Shown here piece by piece: positions 8,447 to 15,619 of a stretch of 64,000 bases of DNA. The DNA comes from CAWCAL01 sp963695075. GTDB taxonomy: Bacteria; Actinomycetota; Acidimicrobiia; Acidimicrobiales; CAWCAL01. Numbering within the stretch: position 1 is the first letter of the stretch; each line of letters starts with the position of its first letter. A program made the position numbers and the translations under genes. The stretch is taken from positions 1,860,001 to 1,924,000 of the forward strand of contig CAVOFR010000007.1 of the NCBI GenBank assembly GCA_963695075.1, written 5' to 3'. Below the pieces are notes generated by a model. The model saw nothing but the letters and a program-made list of their open reading frames with translations, did not search any database and was not told where the DNA came from.

Positions 8447-9795
8447 CCTCACCACGCGACCGCGACCTTCCGACCGACGCCGGCGACACCACCCACCGCG
8501 GCGGCTTCGGCGACGTCGGCGGCGAGACGCGCGGCCAACTGATCGAGCGGACCTTCCGTGAGCGGATCGTACTGGTGGGAGTCCACACCGGATCCGACGG
8601 CGCCCGCGTCGAGGCCTCCCTCGACGAGCTCGCCCTGCTCGTCGACACCGCCGGCGCCGACGCGGTCGCCCGAGTGGTCCAGCGGCGCGACTCCCTCGAT
8701 CCGGCCACGCTCGTCGGGCGCGGGAAGGTCGAGGAGATCCGAGCACTCGCCGACGAGGTCGACTGTGACACCGTCGTCTTCGATGACGAACTCACCCCGG
8801 CGCAGCAGGCCAACCTCGAACGCATCCTCGGTCGCACCGCCCTCGACCGCACCGCGGTCATCCTCGACATCTTCGCCCAGAACGCGTCCAGCCGCGAGGG
8901 CAAGGCGCAGGTCCATCTGGCCCAGCTCCGCTACCGGCTGCCGCGCCTTCGCGGACGGGGGACCCAACTGAGCCAGCAGGCCGGCGGCATCGGTACCCGC
9001 GGCCCCGGTGAGACGAAGCTCGAGGTCGACCGGCGGCGCCTCTTGCAGCAGACCCATCGACTCGAGGACGAGCTGCGGACCATCCGACGGCACCGGGCCA
9101 CTCAGCGCAAGGCCCAACGGCGTTCCCGCCTCGCCCACGTGGCCCTGGTCGGCTACACGAACGCGGGGAAGTCGACGCTGCTCAACCGCCTCACCGATGC
9201 CGGCGTGCTCGTCGAGGATCGGCTCTTCGTGACGCTCGACGCCACGACCCGTCGACTCCAGCTGCCCGGGGGTGAGACCGTTCTGGTCACCGACACCGTC
9301 GGGTTCATCCGCAAGCTTCCACACCAGCTCGTGCAGGCGTTCCGCAGCACACTGGACGTGGTCGTCGATGCCGACCTCCTGCTGCACCTCGTCGACGGTT
9401 CCTCGCCCGATCCCGAGGGTGATGTCGCCGCGGTCCGGACGGTGTTGCACGAGATCGGTGCCCGCGACGACGGGGCCGAGATGATCGCCGTGAACAAGGC
9501 CGACCGAGCGCCCGGTGCCGTGGCGCGACTCGTCCGGCACCACCCGGGTGCGGTTGCCGTCTCGGCCGCGACGGGTGACGGGATCGAGGAGCTCCTCGTG
9601 GCGATGGGCGATCGGCTGCGCGTCGCCACCACGGTCCGGACGTTGGTCGTGCCGTTCGCCAGAGGCGACGTGCTCGCATCGGTGCACCGCGAGGGCGAGG
9701 TCCTCGAAGAGGAGACCGCCGATGCCGGCATGCGGCTCACGGCCCGTCTCGACGAAGCCGCGTCGGCGAGGCTGGCCGAGTGGATCGTGGCGTGA
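8443..9795 (+). CDS. hflX: GTPase HflX
   Basis: A ribosome-associated GTPase that splits stalled or heat-damaged 70S ribosomes. The 450 residues contain the HflX N-domain (VGVHTGSDGARVEASLDEL, RRDSLDPATLVGRGKVEEI), a basic coiled linker, then the G domain: G1 GYTNAGKST, G3 DTVGFIRKLP and G4 NKAD. A glycine-rich patch (QQAGGIGTRGPGETKLE) precedes the G domain as usual. GTG start overlapping dapF by 4 bases; its stop overlaps the dapC GTG by 4 bases. It is therefore embedded in a lysine operon and should be co-expressed with it. Confidence 0.95.
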   Translation: MTSPRDRDLPTDAGDTTHRGGFGDVGGETRGQLIERTFRERIVLVGVHTGSDGARVEASLDELALLVDTAGADAVARVVQRRDSLDPATLVGRGKVEEIRALADEVDCDTVVFDDELTPAQQANLERILGRTALDRTAVILDIFAQNASSREGKAQVHLAQLRYRLPRLRGRGTQLSQQAGGIGTRGPGETKLEVDRRRLLQQTHRLEDELRTIRRHRATQRKAQRRSRLAHVALVGYTNAGKSTLLNRLTDAGVLVEDRLFVTLDATTRRLQLPGGETVLVTDTVGFIRKLPHQLVQAFRSTLDVVVDADLLLHLVDGSSPDPEGDVAAVRTVLHEIGARDDGAEMIAVNKADRAPGAVARLVRHHPGAVAVSAATGDGIEELLVAMGDRLRVATTVRTLVVPFARGDVLASVHREGEVLEEETADAGMRLTARLDEAASARLAEWIVA

Positions 9796-10955
9796 CCGCG
9801 CCATCGACCCGGGGTTTCAGTCCGCCGGTCTACCCCCATGATCGGCTGATCCCTCTGCGCGATCTGGCCGATGGTCACGAGGGTGGCCTGGTCGACCTGT
9901 CGGTCGGCACCCCGGGCGACGACCCGCCCCGAGCGGTCATGCGTGCGCTCGACGACGCGGCTCAGGCCCGTGGCTATCCGCCGTCGGTGGGATCGGCAGC
10001 CCTCCGCGATGGTTTTGCCTCCTGGTGTCGAAGCTCCCTCGGGGTCAGCGTCGACGCCGACGAGCACGTCGGGGTCTGTATCGGGACCAAGGAGTTCGTC
10101 GCCGGGCTCCCGCACTGGCTGAAGCTCAGGAATCCGGAGCGGGACACGGTGCTGTATCCGGCTCTGAGCTATCCGTCGTACGCCATGGGCGCGCAACTGG
10201 GCGGGTGTCGAGCGGTGCCGGTTCCCGTCGGAGCATCCGGCCTCGACCTGGGCGCCGTTTCGCCGGCCGATGTCGGGCGGGCGCTGTGTCTCTGGGTCAA
10301 CACCCCGGCCAATCCCCACGGGGCCCTCGATGATCTCGGTGCCGTCGTGGCGTGGGGGCGGGCCAACGACGTTCTCGTGGTCAGCGACGAATGCTACGTT
10401 GCGTTCACGTGGGCCACACCGTTCGGGAGGAACCCGGTCGGGGGTCCCGGTCGTAGCGTCCTCGAGTGGGGGACCGAGGGGGTGTTGGCCGCCCACTCGT
10501 TGTCGAAGCGATCCAATCTCGCGGGGCTGCGAGCCGGCTTCTACGCCGGCGACGCCACGTACGTCCGGTACCTCTCGGAGCTGCGCAAGCACGCCGGCTT
10601 CATGACGCCCGGCCCGGTCCAGGCTGCTGCTGTCGTCGCCCTGGCCGACGAGGCGCATGTCGACGAACAACGCTCCCGTTACGAGGTCCGGCTCGACACG
10701 ATGGCAGCTGCCCTTCGCGAGCGCGGGCTCGACGTAGCGCTGCCGGGAGGGGGCTTCTACCTGTGGCTCGCAGCCCCCGACGGAGATGGGTGGGAGCTCA
10801 CCCGCCAGCTGGTCGAGCGGATCGGTGTGCTGGGGAGCCCGGGTGACTTCTACGGTCCCGATGGCGCGGGCCATGTGCGCCTGGCGATGGTGAAGCCCGA
10901 TGCGCTGATGGACCGGGTCTACGAGCGTCTCGCAGGGTGCGAGGTGTGGGACTAG
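9792..10955 (+). CDS. dapC: succinyldiaminopimelate transaminase
   Basis: A fold-type I PLP aminotransferase of 387 residues, expected to convert N-succinyl-2-amino-6-oxopimelate to N-succinyl-LL-DAP. The PLP lysine lies in HSLSKRSNLAGLRAGF, the SKRSN form typical of the actinobacterial DapC branch. Other landmarks are VGSAALRDG, TPANPHG and SDECYVAF. Two in-frame GTGs exist, at 9780 and 9792; I chose 9792 because it gives the usual GTGA overlap with hflX. The next genes are dapD and dapE, the preceding and following steps of the succinylase route, which supports the assignment. Confidence 0.92.
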   Translation: MTAPSTRGFSPPVYPHDRLIPLRDLADGHEGGLVDLSVGTPGDDPPRAVMRALDDAAQARGYPPSVGSAALRDGFASWCRSSLGVSVDADEHVGVCIGTKEFVAGLPHWLKLRNPERDTVLYPALSYPSYAMGAQLGGCRAVPVPVGASGLDLGAVSPADVGRALCLWVNTPANPHGALDDLGAVVAWGRANDVLVVSDECYVAFTWATPFGRNPVGGPGRSVLEWGTEGVLAAHSLSKRSNLAGLRAGFYAGDATYVRYLSELRKHAGFMTPGPVQAAAVVALADEAHVDEQRSRYEVRLDTMAAALRERGLDVALPGGGFYLWLAAPDGDGWELTRQLVERIGVLGSPGDFYGPDGAGHVRLAMVKPDALMDRVYERLAGCEVWD

Positions 10956-10998
10956 CCACCTCGGGGCGGCTGTGGGTCCGCGAGTAGCGTGCCACTCC

Positions 10999-11823
10999 AT
11001 GACCGACCTCGAGAGCCGAATCCGAGAACTGTGGGAGCGTCGTGAGGGCCTTTCTCCGGCCGACGCCGACGCGGTTGCCGCGGTCACCGAAGCGATCGAT
11101 CAGCTGGACCGGGGCGAGGTTCGCGTCGCCGAGATCGCTGCGGACGGCACCGTCGTGGTGCACGACTGGCTCAAGCTCGCCATCCTCCTCTGGTTCCGGG
11201 TCTCGGAGATGGAGACCGTCGAGCTGGCGCCGTACGAATATGTCGACAAGGTTCCGCTGAAGAGGCACTACGCAGAGCAGGGTGTCAGGGTCGTGCCGGG
11301 CGCCTCGGCCCGATGGGGAGCCCATCTCGAGCCCGGCACGGTCATGATGCCGAGCTATGTCAACATCGGCGCCCGGGTCGGCTCGGGCACGATGGTCGAC
11401 ACGTGGGTCACCGTGGGGTCCTGTGCCCAGATCGGGAGAAACGTGCATCTGTCCGGGGGCGTCGGGATCGGCGGCGTACTCGAGCCCGCCATGGCCGCCC
11501 CGGTGATGGTGGGCGACGAGTGTTTCATCGGCAGTCGATGCATCGTGGCATCCGGTGCTCGGGTGGGCGAGGGTTCCGTGCTGGGTGCGGGATGCATACT
11601 CACCGATTCGATGCCCGTCATCAGCTCCGAGACCGGTGAAGAGCTCTCGCGGGGTGTCGTGCCCCCGTGGTCGGTGGCGGTGCTGGCCACCCGCCCACGC
11701 TCGTATCCCGGAGGTGAGTTCGGGATGCCGTGCGTGCTCGTCGTGAAGACGCTGACCGAGGGGGAGCGCCACGAGAAGGGCGCGCTCAATGACATCCTCC
11801 GGGGTCACGGCGCGGCCAGCTGA
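10999..11823 (+). CDS. dapD: 2,3,4,5-tetrahydropyridine-2,6-dicarboxylate N-succinyltransferase
   Basis: Transfers succinyl from succinyl-CoA to tetrahydrodipicolinate. The 274-residue protein has an N-terminal helical domain, then a left-handed beta-helix with hexapeptide repeats (MMPSYVNIGARVG, GTMVDTWVTVGSCAQIGRNVHLSG in short pieces, VMVGDECFIGSRCIV). It ends in a short C-terminal domain. Its length is close to the proteobacterial-type DapD (about 275) rather than the longer mycobacterial form. The ATG at 10999 gives a start directly at the helical domain; 43 bp separate it from dapC. With dapC and dapE it defines the succinylase variant of lysine biosynthesis. Confidence 0.95.
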   Translation: MTDLESRIRELWERREGLSPADADAVAAVTEAIDQLDRGEVRVAEIAADGTVVVHDWLKLAILLWFRVSEMETVELAPYEYVDKVPLKRHYAEQGVRVVPGASARWGAHLEPGTVMMPSYVNIGARVGSGTMVDTWVTVGSCAQIGRNVHLSGGVGIGGVLEPAMAAPVMVGDECFIGSRCIVASGARVGEGSVLGAGCILTDSMPVISSETGEELSRGVVPPWSVAVLATRPRSYPGGEFGMPCVLVVKTLTEGERHEKGALNDILRGHGAAS

Positions 11824-11832
11824 CCAATTGCC

Positions 11833-12927
11833 ATGACCGACCCGTCATCACCGTCGACCGAGGAGCTGATGCAGCTGGCCGAGGATCTCGTCGGCCGACC
11901 GTCGGTCAGCTTCGGGGAGGGCCCCCTGGTGGACTGGCTCGAGGGCGAGCTGCGCTCGATCGGCCATCTCGAGGTCCATCGGGTCGGGGACAACCTGATG
12001 GCCCGCACGACGGCGAAGCGACCGTGGCGAGTCCTCCTGGCAGGACACACCGACACGGTGCCGCCCCACGACAATGCCGAGCCGAGGCGAGAGGGCGACC
12101 GGTTGTGGGGTCTCGGTTCGGCTGACATGAAGAGCGGGCTGGCGTGCATGCTGGCCCTGGCTCGCTCGGTGTCGGCTCCGACGGTGGATCTGACCTATGT
12201 CTTCTACGCCCGAGAAGAGGTGGCGGGCGAGTTCAACGGCCTGGCCGAGCTCTTCGAGGTCGCTCCGGAGTGGCTCGAGGCGGACATCGCGATCCTGGGC
12301 GAGCCGACCGGCGCTGCGGTCGAGGCGGGGTGCCAGGGAGGGGTGCGCGTTCGTGTCGAGCTGGCAGGCGAGCGGGCCCACACGGCGCGGCCATGGATGG
12401 GTCGCAACGCCATTCATCGGCTGGCCCCGATCCTGGCCGTGGTAGCCGGGTGGGAGCCACGACGGCCGGTGCTGGCGGGCTGCGAATATCGGGAGTCGCT
12501 CCAGGCGGTGCTGGTGGACGGTGGCCATGCGGGCAACGTCGTGCCCGACCGGGCCTCGGTCACGATCCACCATCGATTCGCGCCGGATCGTGATCAGTTC
12601 GAAGCCCTGGCGTCGGTGGAACAGCTCTTGGCTCCCCATCTGGACGAGGGCGATCGGATCGTCGTGCTCGACTCCGTTCCGGCCGCGGTTCCGGCCGTGG
12701 ATCATCCGCTCGTGAAGCGGTTCCTGGCCCGTAATGCCGTCGACGTGCGGGCGAAGTTGGGCTGGACGGACGTCGCCCGCCTGGCCGAGCACGGCGTCCC
12801 GGCCATCAACTTCGGCCCGGGCGACCCCACCGTCGCCCACACCGCCGAGGAGCACGTGACGACGGAGTCGATCGGCGCCGTGTTCGGTGCACTGTGGGAT
12901 CTGGCGACAGCGGAGACCGAGGACTGA
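11833..12927 (+). CDS. dapE: succinyl-diaminopimelate desuccinylase
   Basis: An M20-family di-zinc peptidase/deacylase of 364 residues that removes succinate from N-succinyl-LL-DAP. Metal-binding motifs are AGHTDTVPP (His and Asp), GSADMKSG (bridging Asp) and the general-base glutamate pair in FYAREEV. HTARPWMGRNAIH is the lid-domain substrate region, and the last metal His is in PTVAHTAEEHV. It begins 9 bases after dapD. Co-location with dapC, dapD and dapF makes the desuccinylase call more secure than for a lone M20 peptidase. Confidence 0.93.
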   Translation: MTDPSSPSTEELMQLAEDLVGRPSVSFGEGPLVDWLEGELRSIGHLEVHRVGDNLMARTTAKRPWRVLLAGHTDTVPPHDNAEPRREGDRLWGLGSADMKSGLACMLALARSVSAPTVDLTYVFYAREEVAGEFNGLAELFEVAPEWLEADIAILGEPTGAAVEAGCQGGVRVRVELAGERAHTARPWMGRNAIHRLAPILAVVAGWEPRRPVLAGCEYRESLQAVLVDGGHAGNVVPDRASVTIHHRFAPDRDQFEALASVEQLLAPHLDEGDRIVVLDSVPAAVPAVDHPLVKRFLARNAVDVRAKLGWTDVARLAEHGVPAINFGPGDPTVAHTAEEHVTTESIGAVFGALWDLATAETED

Positions 12928-12943
12928 ACGGACCCGTCGGTTC

Positions 12944-13660
12944 TCAGACCTTGCGGAGGACCGTGACGACGCGGCCGTAGAGGTGGACCTCGTCGGGTGA
13001 GAGCTCGATCGGGGTGAACGAGGGGTTGGCCGGCTCGAGAACGATCTTGTCCCGTCCCGGTCGCCAGATCTTCACCGTCGCTTCGTCGCCGGGGATCCCG
13101 GCCACGACGGTGTCACCCGCCTCCGCGGTGGGCTGGGACCGTACGACGAGATAGTCGCCGTCGAGGATCCCGGCCTCGATCATGGACTCACCCCGCACCT
13201 GCAGCATGAACAGGTCGCCTTCGCCGGTGAGCTGGGCCGGGAGCGGCAGGGTCTCGGTGATGTTCTCCTGGGCCAGGACGTCGGTGCCCGCGGCCACATC
13301 GCCCACGAGGGGAACGTGGCGAACCGGGCCCCGGTCGACGGCGGCGCCGGAGGTGGCGTCGTAGCGCACCTCGATGGCGCGGGGCTTGCTGGGATCGCGG
13401 CGGAGAAAGCCCCGACGTTGGAGACGAGCCAGGTGCGAGTGGACCGTGGAGGGCGAGGTGAGCCCGACCGCCGCACCGATCTCACGCACCGACGGCGGGT
13501 ACCCCTTCTCGGACATCTCCGAGGCGATGAAGTCGAGGATCTGACGCTGTCGGACCGTGAGGGCCCCGGGCGAGGTCTGCGTTTCGTCGTTCGGGGCTGG
13601 ATCGCTTGGGGCTGCATCGTCTGGGGCTGCATCGTCTAGGGCTGCATCGTCTAGGGACAT
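12944..13660 (-). CDS. lexA: SOS repressor LexA with a repetitive N-terminal extension
   Basis: Self-cleaving repressor of DNA-damage genes. Of 238 residues, about 35-100 form the winged HTH (RQRQILDFI, GYPPSVREIG, SPSTVHSHL). The Ala124-Gly125 cleavage bond is in VAAGTDVLA, and the catalytic Ser159 (RGESMIEAG) and Lys197 (EATVKIW) are present, so it should be cleavable. The first about 28 residues are an Asp/Ala/Pro-rich repeat encoded by 15-bp tandem units, not part of the usual fold. ATG 13660 is the only upstream start I can support; a shorter form starting near the HTH is possible. Two SOS boxes lie upstream, so it should be autoregulated. Confidence 0.96.
   Translation of the reverse strand: MSLDDAALDDAAPDDAAPSDPAPNDETQTSPGALTVRQRQILDFIASEMSEKGYPPSVREIGAAVGLTSPSTVHSHLARLQRRGFLRRDPSKPRAIEVRYDATSGAAVDRGPVRHVPLVGDVAAGTDVLAQENITETLPLPAQLTGEGDLFMLQVRGESMIEAGILDGDYLVVRSQPTAEAGDTVVAGIPGDEATVKIWRPGRDKIVLEPANPSFTPIELSPDEVHLYGRVVTVLRKV
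13611..13655. repeat. three 15-bp tandem repeats in the lexA 5' end
   Basis: Units GCTGCATCGTCTGGG, GCTGCATCGTCTAGG and GCTGCATCGTCTAGG lie at 13611-13625, 13626-13640 and 13641-13655. Read on the minus strand they encode repeated (L/P)DDAA. The length is a multiple of three, so copy-number change would not shift the frame. Confidence 0.95.
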
Positions 13661-13685
13661 GGGGGACTTGCCACCTTCCGAGGGC

Positions 13686-13697
13686 GAACGGGTGTTC
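13686..13697. promoter_or_regulatory. SOS (LexA) box 1, lexA-proximal
   Basis: GAACGGGTGTTC fits the actinobacterial SOS core GAAC-N4-GTTC. It lies just downstream of the lexA -10 hexamer, over the expected transcription start, where bound LexA would block lexA transcription. Confidence 0.85.
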
Positions 13698-13699
13698 AG

Positions 13700-13728
13700 A
13701 CCTTAACGGAAGCTCCCTCCTGGTGCAA
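13700..13728 (-). promoter_or_regulatory. probable lexA promoter
   Basis: Reading the minus strand, -35 TTGCAC (13728-13723) and -10 TAAGGT (13705-13700) are 17 bp apart. SOS box 1 covers the start region. Hexamer matches are good but unproven. Confidence 0.6.
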
Positions 13729-13742
13729 ACATTCGTTCGGGG

Positions 13743-13754
13743 GAACAATAGTTC
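13743..13754. promoter_or_regulatory. SOS (LexA) box 2
   Basis: GAACAATAGTTC fits GAAC-N4-GTTC and is itself palindromic with flanking G and C. It lies between the two divergent promoters, just upstream of the lexA -35 and of the LysM-gene -35. Confidence 0.75.
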
Positions 13755-13764
13755 CTTTTCGTCC

Positions 13765-13793
13765 TTGACAGGAACAGGTGTTCGTGGTTCGAT
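13765..13793 (+). promoter_or_regulatory. probable promoter of the LysM gene
   Basis: A consensus -35 TTGACA (13765-13770) is followed after 17 bp by TTCGAT (13788-13793). SOS box 3 fills the spacer and SOS box 4 covers the start region, so tight LexA repression is expected. Confidence 0.6.
13772..13783. promoter_or_regulatory. SOS (LexA) box 3, in the promoter spacer
   Basis: GAACAGGTGTTC fits GAAC-N4-GTTC and lies between the -35 and -10 of the LysM gene promoter. Confidence 0.88.
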
Positions 13794-13799
13794 CGTGTC

Positions 13800-13811
13800 G
13801 AACACCCGTTC
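13800..13811. promoter_or_regulatory. SOS (LexA) box 4, full consensus
   Basis: GAACACCCGTTC is flanked by TC and GA, giving TCGAAC-N4-GTTCGA (13798-13813), the complete mycobacterial-type SOS palindrome. It covers the expected transcription start of the LysM gene. Confidence 0.92.
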
Positions 13812-13906
13812 GAGTGCGGTCGGGGCGCTAGCGGAGTCGCCCCGACCGCCGAGCCCGGGGCACGAGGCCCAGGGTTGCTGTCACACCCCACGAGGAAACT
13901 TCTCTC

Positions 13907-14362
13907 ATGGCACTTCCGCTTCTAGTTCCCCCCTTCGGTGAGTCGGAGAACCCCTCCGGTGAGCCGCCGTCCTTCCCCGGATCCGGTGCCGACTGGCCCC
14001 CCCGGCTCACACTGGTTCCCCCCGTTCCCCGGTCGGTCCCGCCGACGCCGGTGTCGCTCCCCAGGGTGCCACCGGCGGTCTACCGGCGGCGCCGGCTGGG
14101 CGTGCTCATCGCCCTCGGACTCCTCGTGGCCGTGGGTCTCGGTGTGCTGGGCACGCCGTGGAGCGGTACCGGTCGCAGCCCCCTCCCTGCGGCCGGTACC
14201 GAAACGGCCGGCGAGTACGTCGTGCAGCCGGGCGACACGCTCTGGTCCATCGCGGCCGAGGTGGCCCCCGACCGGGATCGTCGAGTCGTCGTCGACCGGT
14301 TGGCAGCAGCCAACGGAGGACCGGAGCTCCGGATCGGTCAGCGGCTGGTCATCGCCTCGTGA
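13907..14362 (+). CDS. SOS-controlled LysM membrane protein, probable cell-division suppressor
   Basis: A 151-residue protein with a Pro-rich cytoplasmic N-terminus (residues 1-60), one membrane helix (about 65-82, LGVLIALGLLVAVGLGVLG) and a C-terminal LysM domain (YVVQPGDTLWSIAAEVAP to LRIGQRLVIAS), which binds peptidoglycan. LysM proteins next to and divergent from lexA are known SOS division inhibitors (YneA in Bacillus, DivS in Corynebacterium, Rv2719c/ChiZ in Mycobacterium). Two SOS boxes sit in its promoter. By position, topology and regulation I infer the same role: blocking septation after DNA damage. No enzyme domain is visible. Its last 25 bases overlap the convergent reductase gene. 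Confidence 0.85.
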   Translation: MALPLLVPPFGESENPSGEPPSFPGSGADWPPRLTLVPPVPRSVPPTPVSLPRVPPAVYRRRRLGVLIALGLLVAVGLGVLGTPWSGTGRSPLPAAGTETAGEYVVQPGDTLWSIAAEVAPDRDRRVVVDRLAAANGGPELRIGQRLVIAS

Positions 14363-15102
14363 TCCCGGTCGGCTCGCAGGTAGCGCAGGAAGAGGCTGTC
14401 GTCCTGCTCCCAGACGTGCATCAGCCGGAGGGACCGCAGCGAAGGAGCCGGGTGGTGCATGATCCGCGGCGAGTCGCCGTTGGCCAGGGCGGGCGCCACG
14501 GTCAGACACAACTCGTCGACCAGGTCGGACTCGGCCAGTTGGCCGTTGAGCGAGGGGCCTCCCTCGCACAACACCATGTCGCCGTGGTCCGAGAGTGCTC
14601 GTGTCGCCTCGACCATGTCCACCCGGTCGTCGCCGGCGAGGATCACCGTGGCCCACTCGGCCACCTCCTCGCGGCGGGCCCGGTCCGCCGCTCGCGAAGT
14701 GATCACGATCGGGGTCGTCGGCGTGGCCGCGAACAACGACGAGCTCAGATCCAGGTCGAGCGAGCCGGTCACCACGGCGATCCGAGGCCAGCGGCTCTGG
14801 CCTCGGTCCAGGCGGGCCCGCTGCTGATCCTCCGGGGTGCGGGGCGGTCCGTACCGTTCCTCCCTGACGGTGCCGGCGGCCGCCATCACGACATCGGCGA
14901 CCGATCGAAGGGCGGTGAACACGGTCCGGTCCCCGGGACCGCCCAGCGGGCCGGACACGCCGTCCACGGCGGTTGCTCCGTCGACCGATGCGACCATGTT
15001 GCAGGCGACCCACGGGCGCGTTGCCGGCCGGGGCCGGGGTGTCGCACCATGCCACAAGATCGGATCGATCGGGTCTACGCTCGAAGGCAGCAGTTGTCGC
15101 AC
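14338..15102 (-). CDS. RibD C-terminal / dihydrofolate reductase-fold pyrimidine reductase-like protein
   Basis: A 254-residue NADPH-dependent reductase of the RibD_C family. Landmarks are CNMVASVDGATAVDG near the start, GPGDRTVFTALR, VMAAAGTVREERYG, and the C-terminal VLCEGGPSLNGQL glycine-rich cofactor loop with ELCLTVAP. Relatives reduce the ribosyl-amino-pyrimidine in riboflavin synthesis, but many stand-alone copies in actinobacteria have unknown substrates. I chose GTG 15102; an ATG at 15171 would add 23 residues without recognisable features. The 3' end overlaps the LysM gene by 25 bp on the opposite strand. Confidence 0.82.
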   Translation of the reverse strand: MRQLLPSSVDPIDPILWHGATPRPRPATRPWVACNMVASVDGATAVDGVSGPLGGPGDRTVFTALRSVADVVMAAAGTVREERYGPPRTPEDQQRARLDRGQSRWPRIAVVTGSLDLDLSSSLFAATPTTPIVITSRAADRARREEVAEWATVILAGDDRVDMVEATRALSDHGDMVLCEGGPSLNGQLAESDLVDELCLTVAPALANGDSPRIMHHPAPSLRSLRLMHVWEQDDSLFLRYLRADRDHEAMTSR

Positions 15103-15619
15103 GAGCCGACGGTAGCAATGGCAGGATCGGGCGAAGAAAACAATCTCGAATGTCTCTCGAGCTGTTTCCACAGGCGTCCGTCCACAACGGGCTGGCGACG
15201 TAGCGTGGCGACGGCGGTGTGGTGTCGGTCACAGCAAAGGGATCCGGCTCGGGGCGAGCGGCGACGGACCGTGGTGACGGTGGAGGAAGGGGACGCAGAT
15301 GCGCAGGATTTCGGGTTCATCCACAGGAAGTCGGACTTTTGCTCCACAGGCAAGTGTGCGTACGGTCCCGGTCTGTGACGCGTGGCGGCACGGTGGCCGG
15401 AATGGTGGCTGTTGCTGTCCCCCCAACAAACTGGCAGACAGCGACTCCTGGAGGGCGGAGTACTGGCAACGGTGTGATCGGTCGCGCCGGTGGCAGGACC
15501 CCCTGGACCCTGGTCTCGTGCCGCGCGCGTCGCAGCGAACGCAAGTAAGAAGATCCGGCCCGGTTGCTCTGTTCGTCGAACAGCGCATCGCCGCGCCATG
15601 AGAAAAGAGGAGTAGCTCG
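15103..15619. other. 517-bp gene-free leader between the reductase gene and nrdJ
   Basis: No convincing ORF. I see four TCCACA sites (near 15168, 15181, 15320 and 15344), of which TCATCCACA differs from the DnaA box TTATCCACA by one base. A perfect hairpin CTGTTC-GTC-GAACAG lies at 15569-15583, 24 bp before the nrdJ ribosome-binding site. I do not find a NrdR-box pair or a cobalamin riboswitch core. The length suggests a regulated 5' untranslated region. Confidence 0.5.
15607..15612 (+). promoter_or_regulatory. ribosome-binding site that decides the nrdJ TTG start
   Basis: GAGGAG lies 7 bases before TTG 15620. No ATG or GTG is as well placed, so this strong site supports the rare TTG start. 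Confidence 0.75.

Noticed and set aside
13735..13746. GTTCGGGGGAAC as a further SOS box
   Set aside because: Half-site order is GTTC-N4-GAAC, the reverse of the GAAC-N4-GTTC core. It overlaps the true box at 13743-13754.
15380..15480. Cobalamin riboswitch in the nrdJ leader
   Set aside because: A GCTGTCCCC string and some stems are present, but the conserved B12-box and core order are not. NrdJ genes are also not usual targets.
15569..15583. CTGTTCGTCGAACAG as an SOS box before nrdJ
   Set aside because: It has the wrong half-site order and a 3-base spacer. I treat it as a hairpin only.
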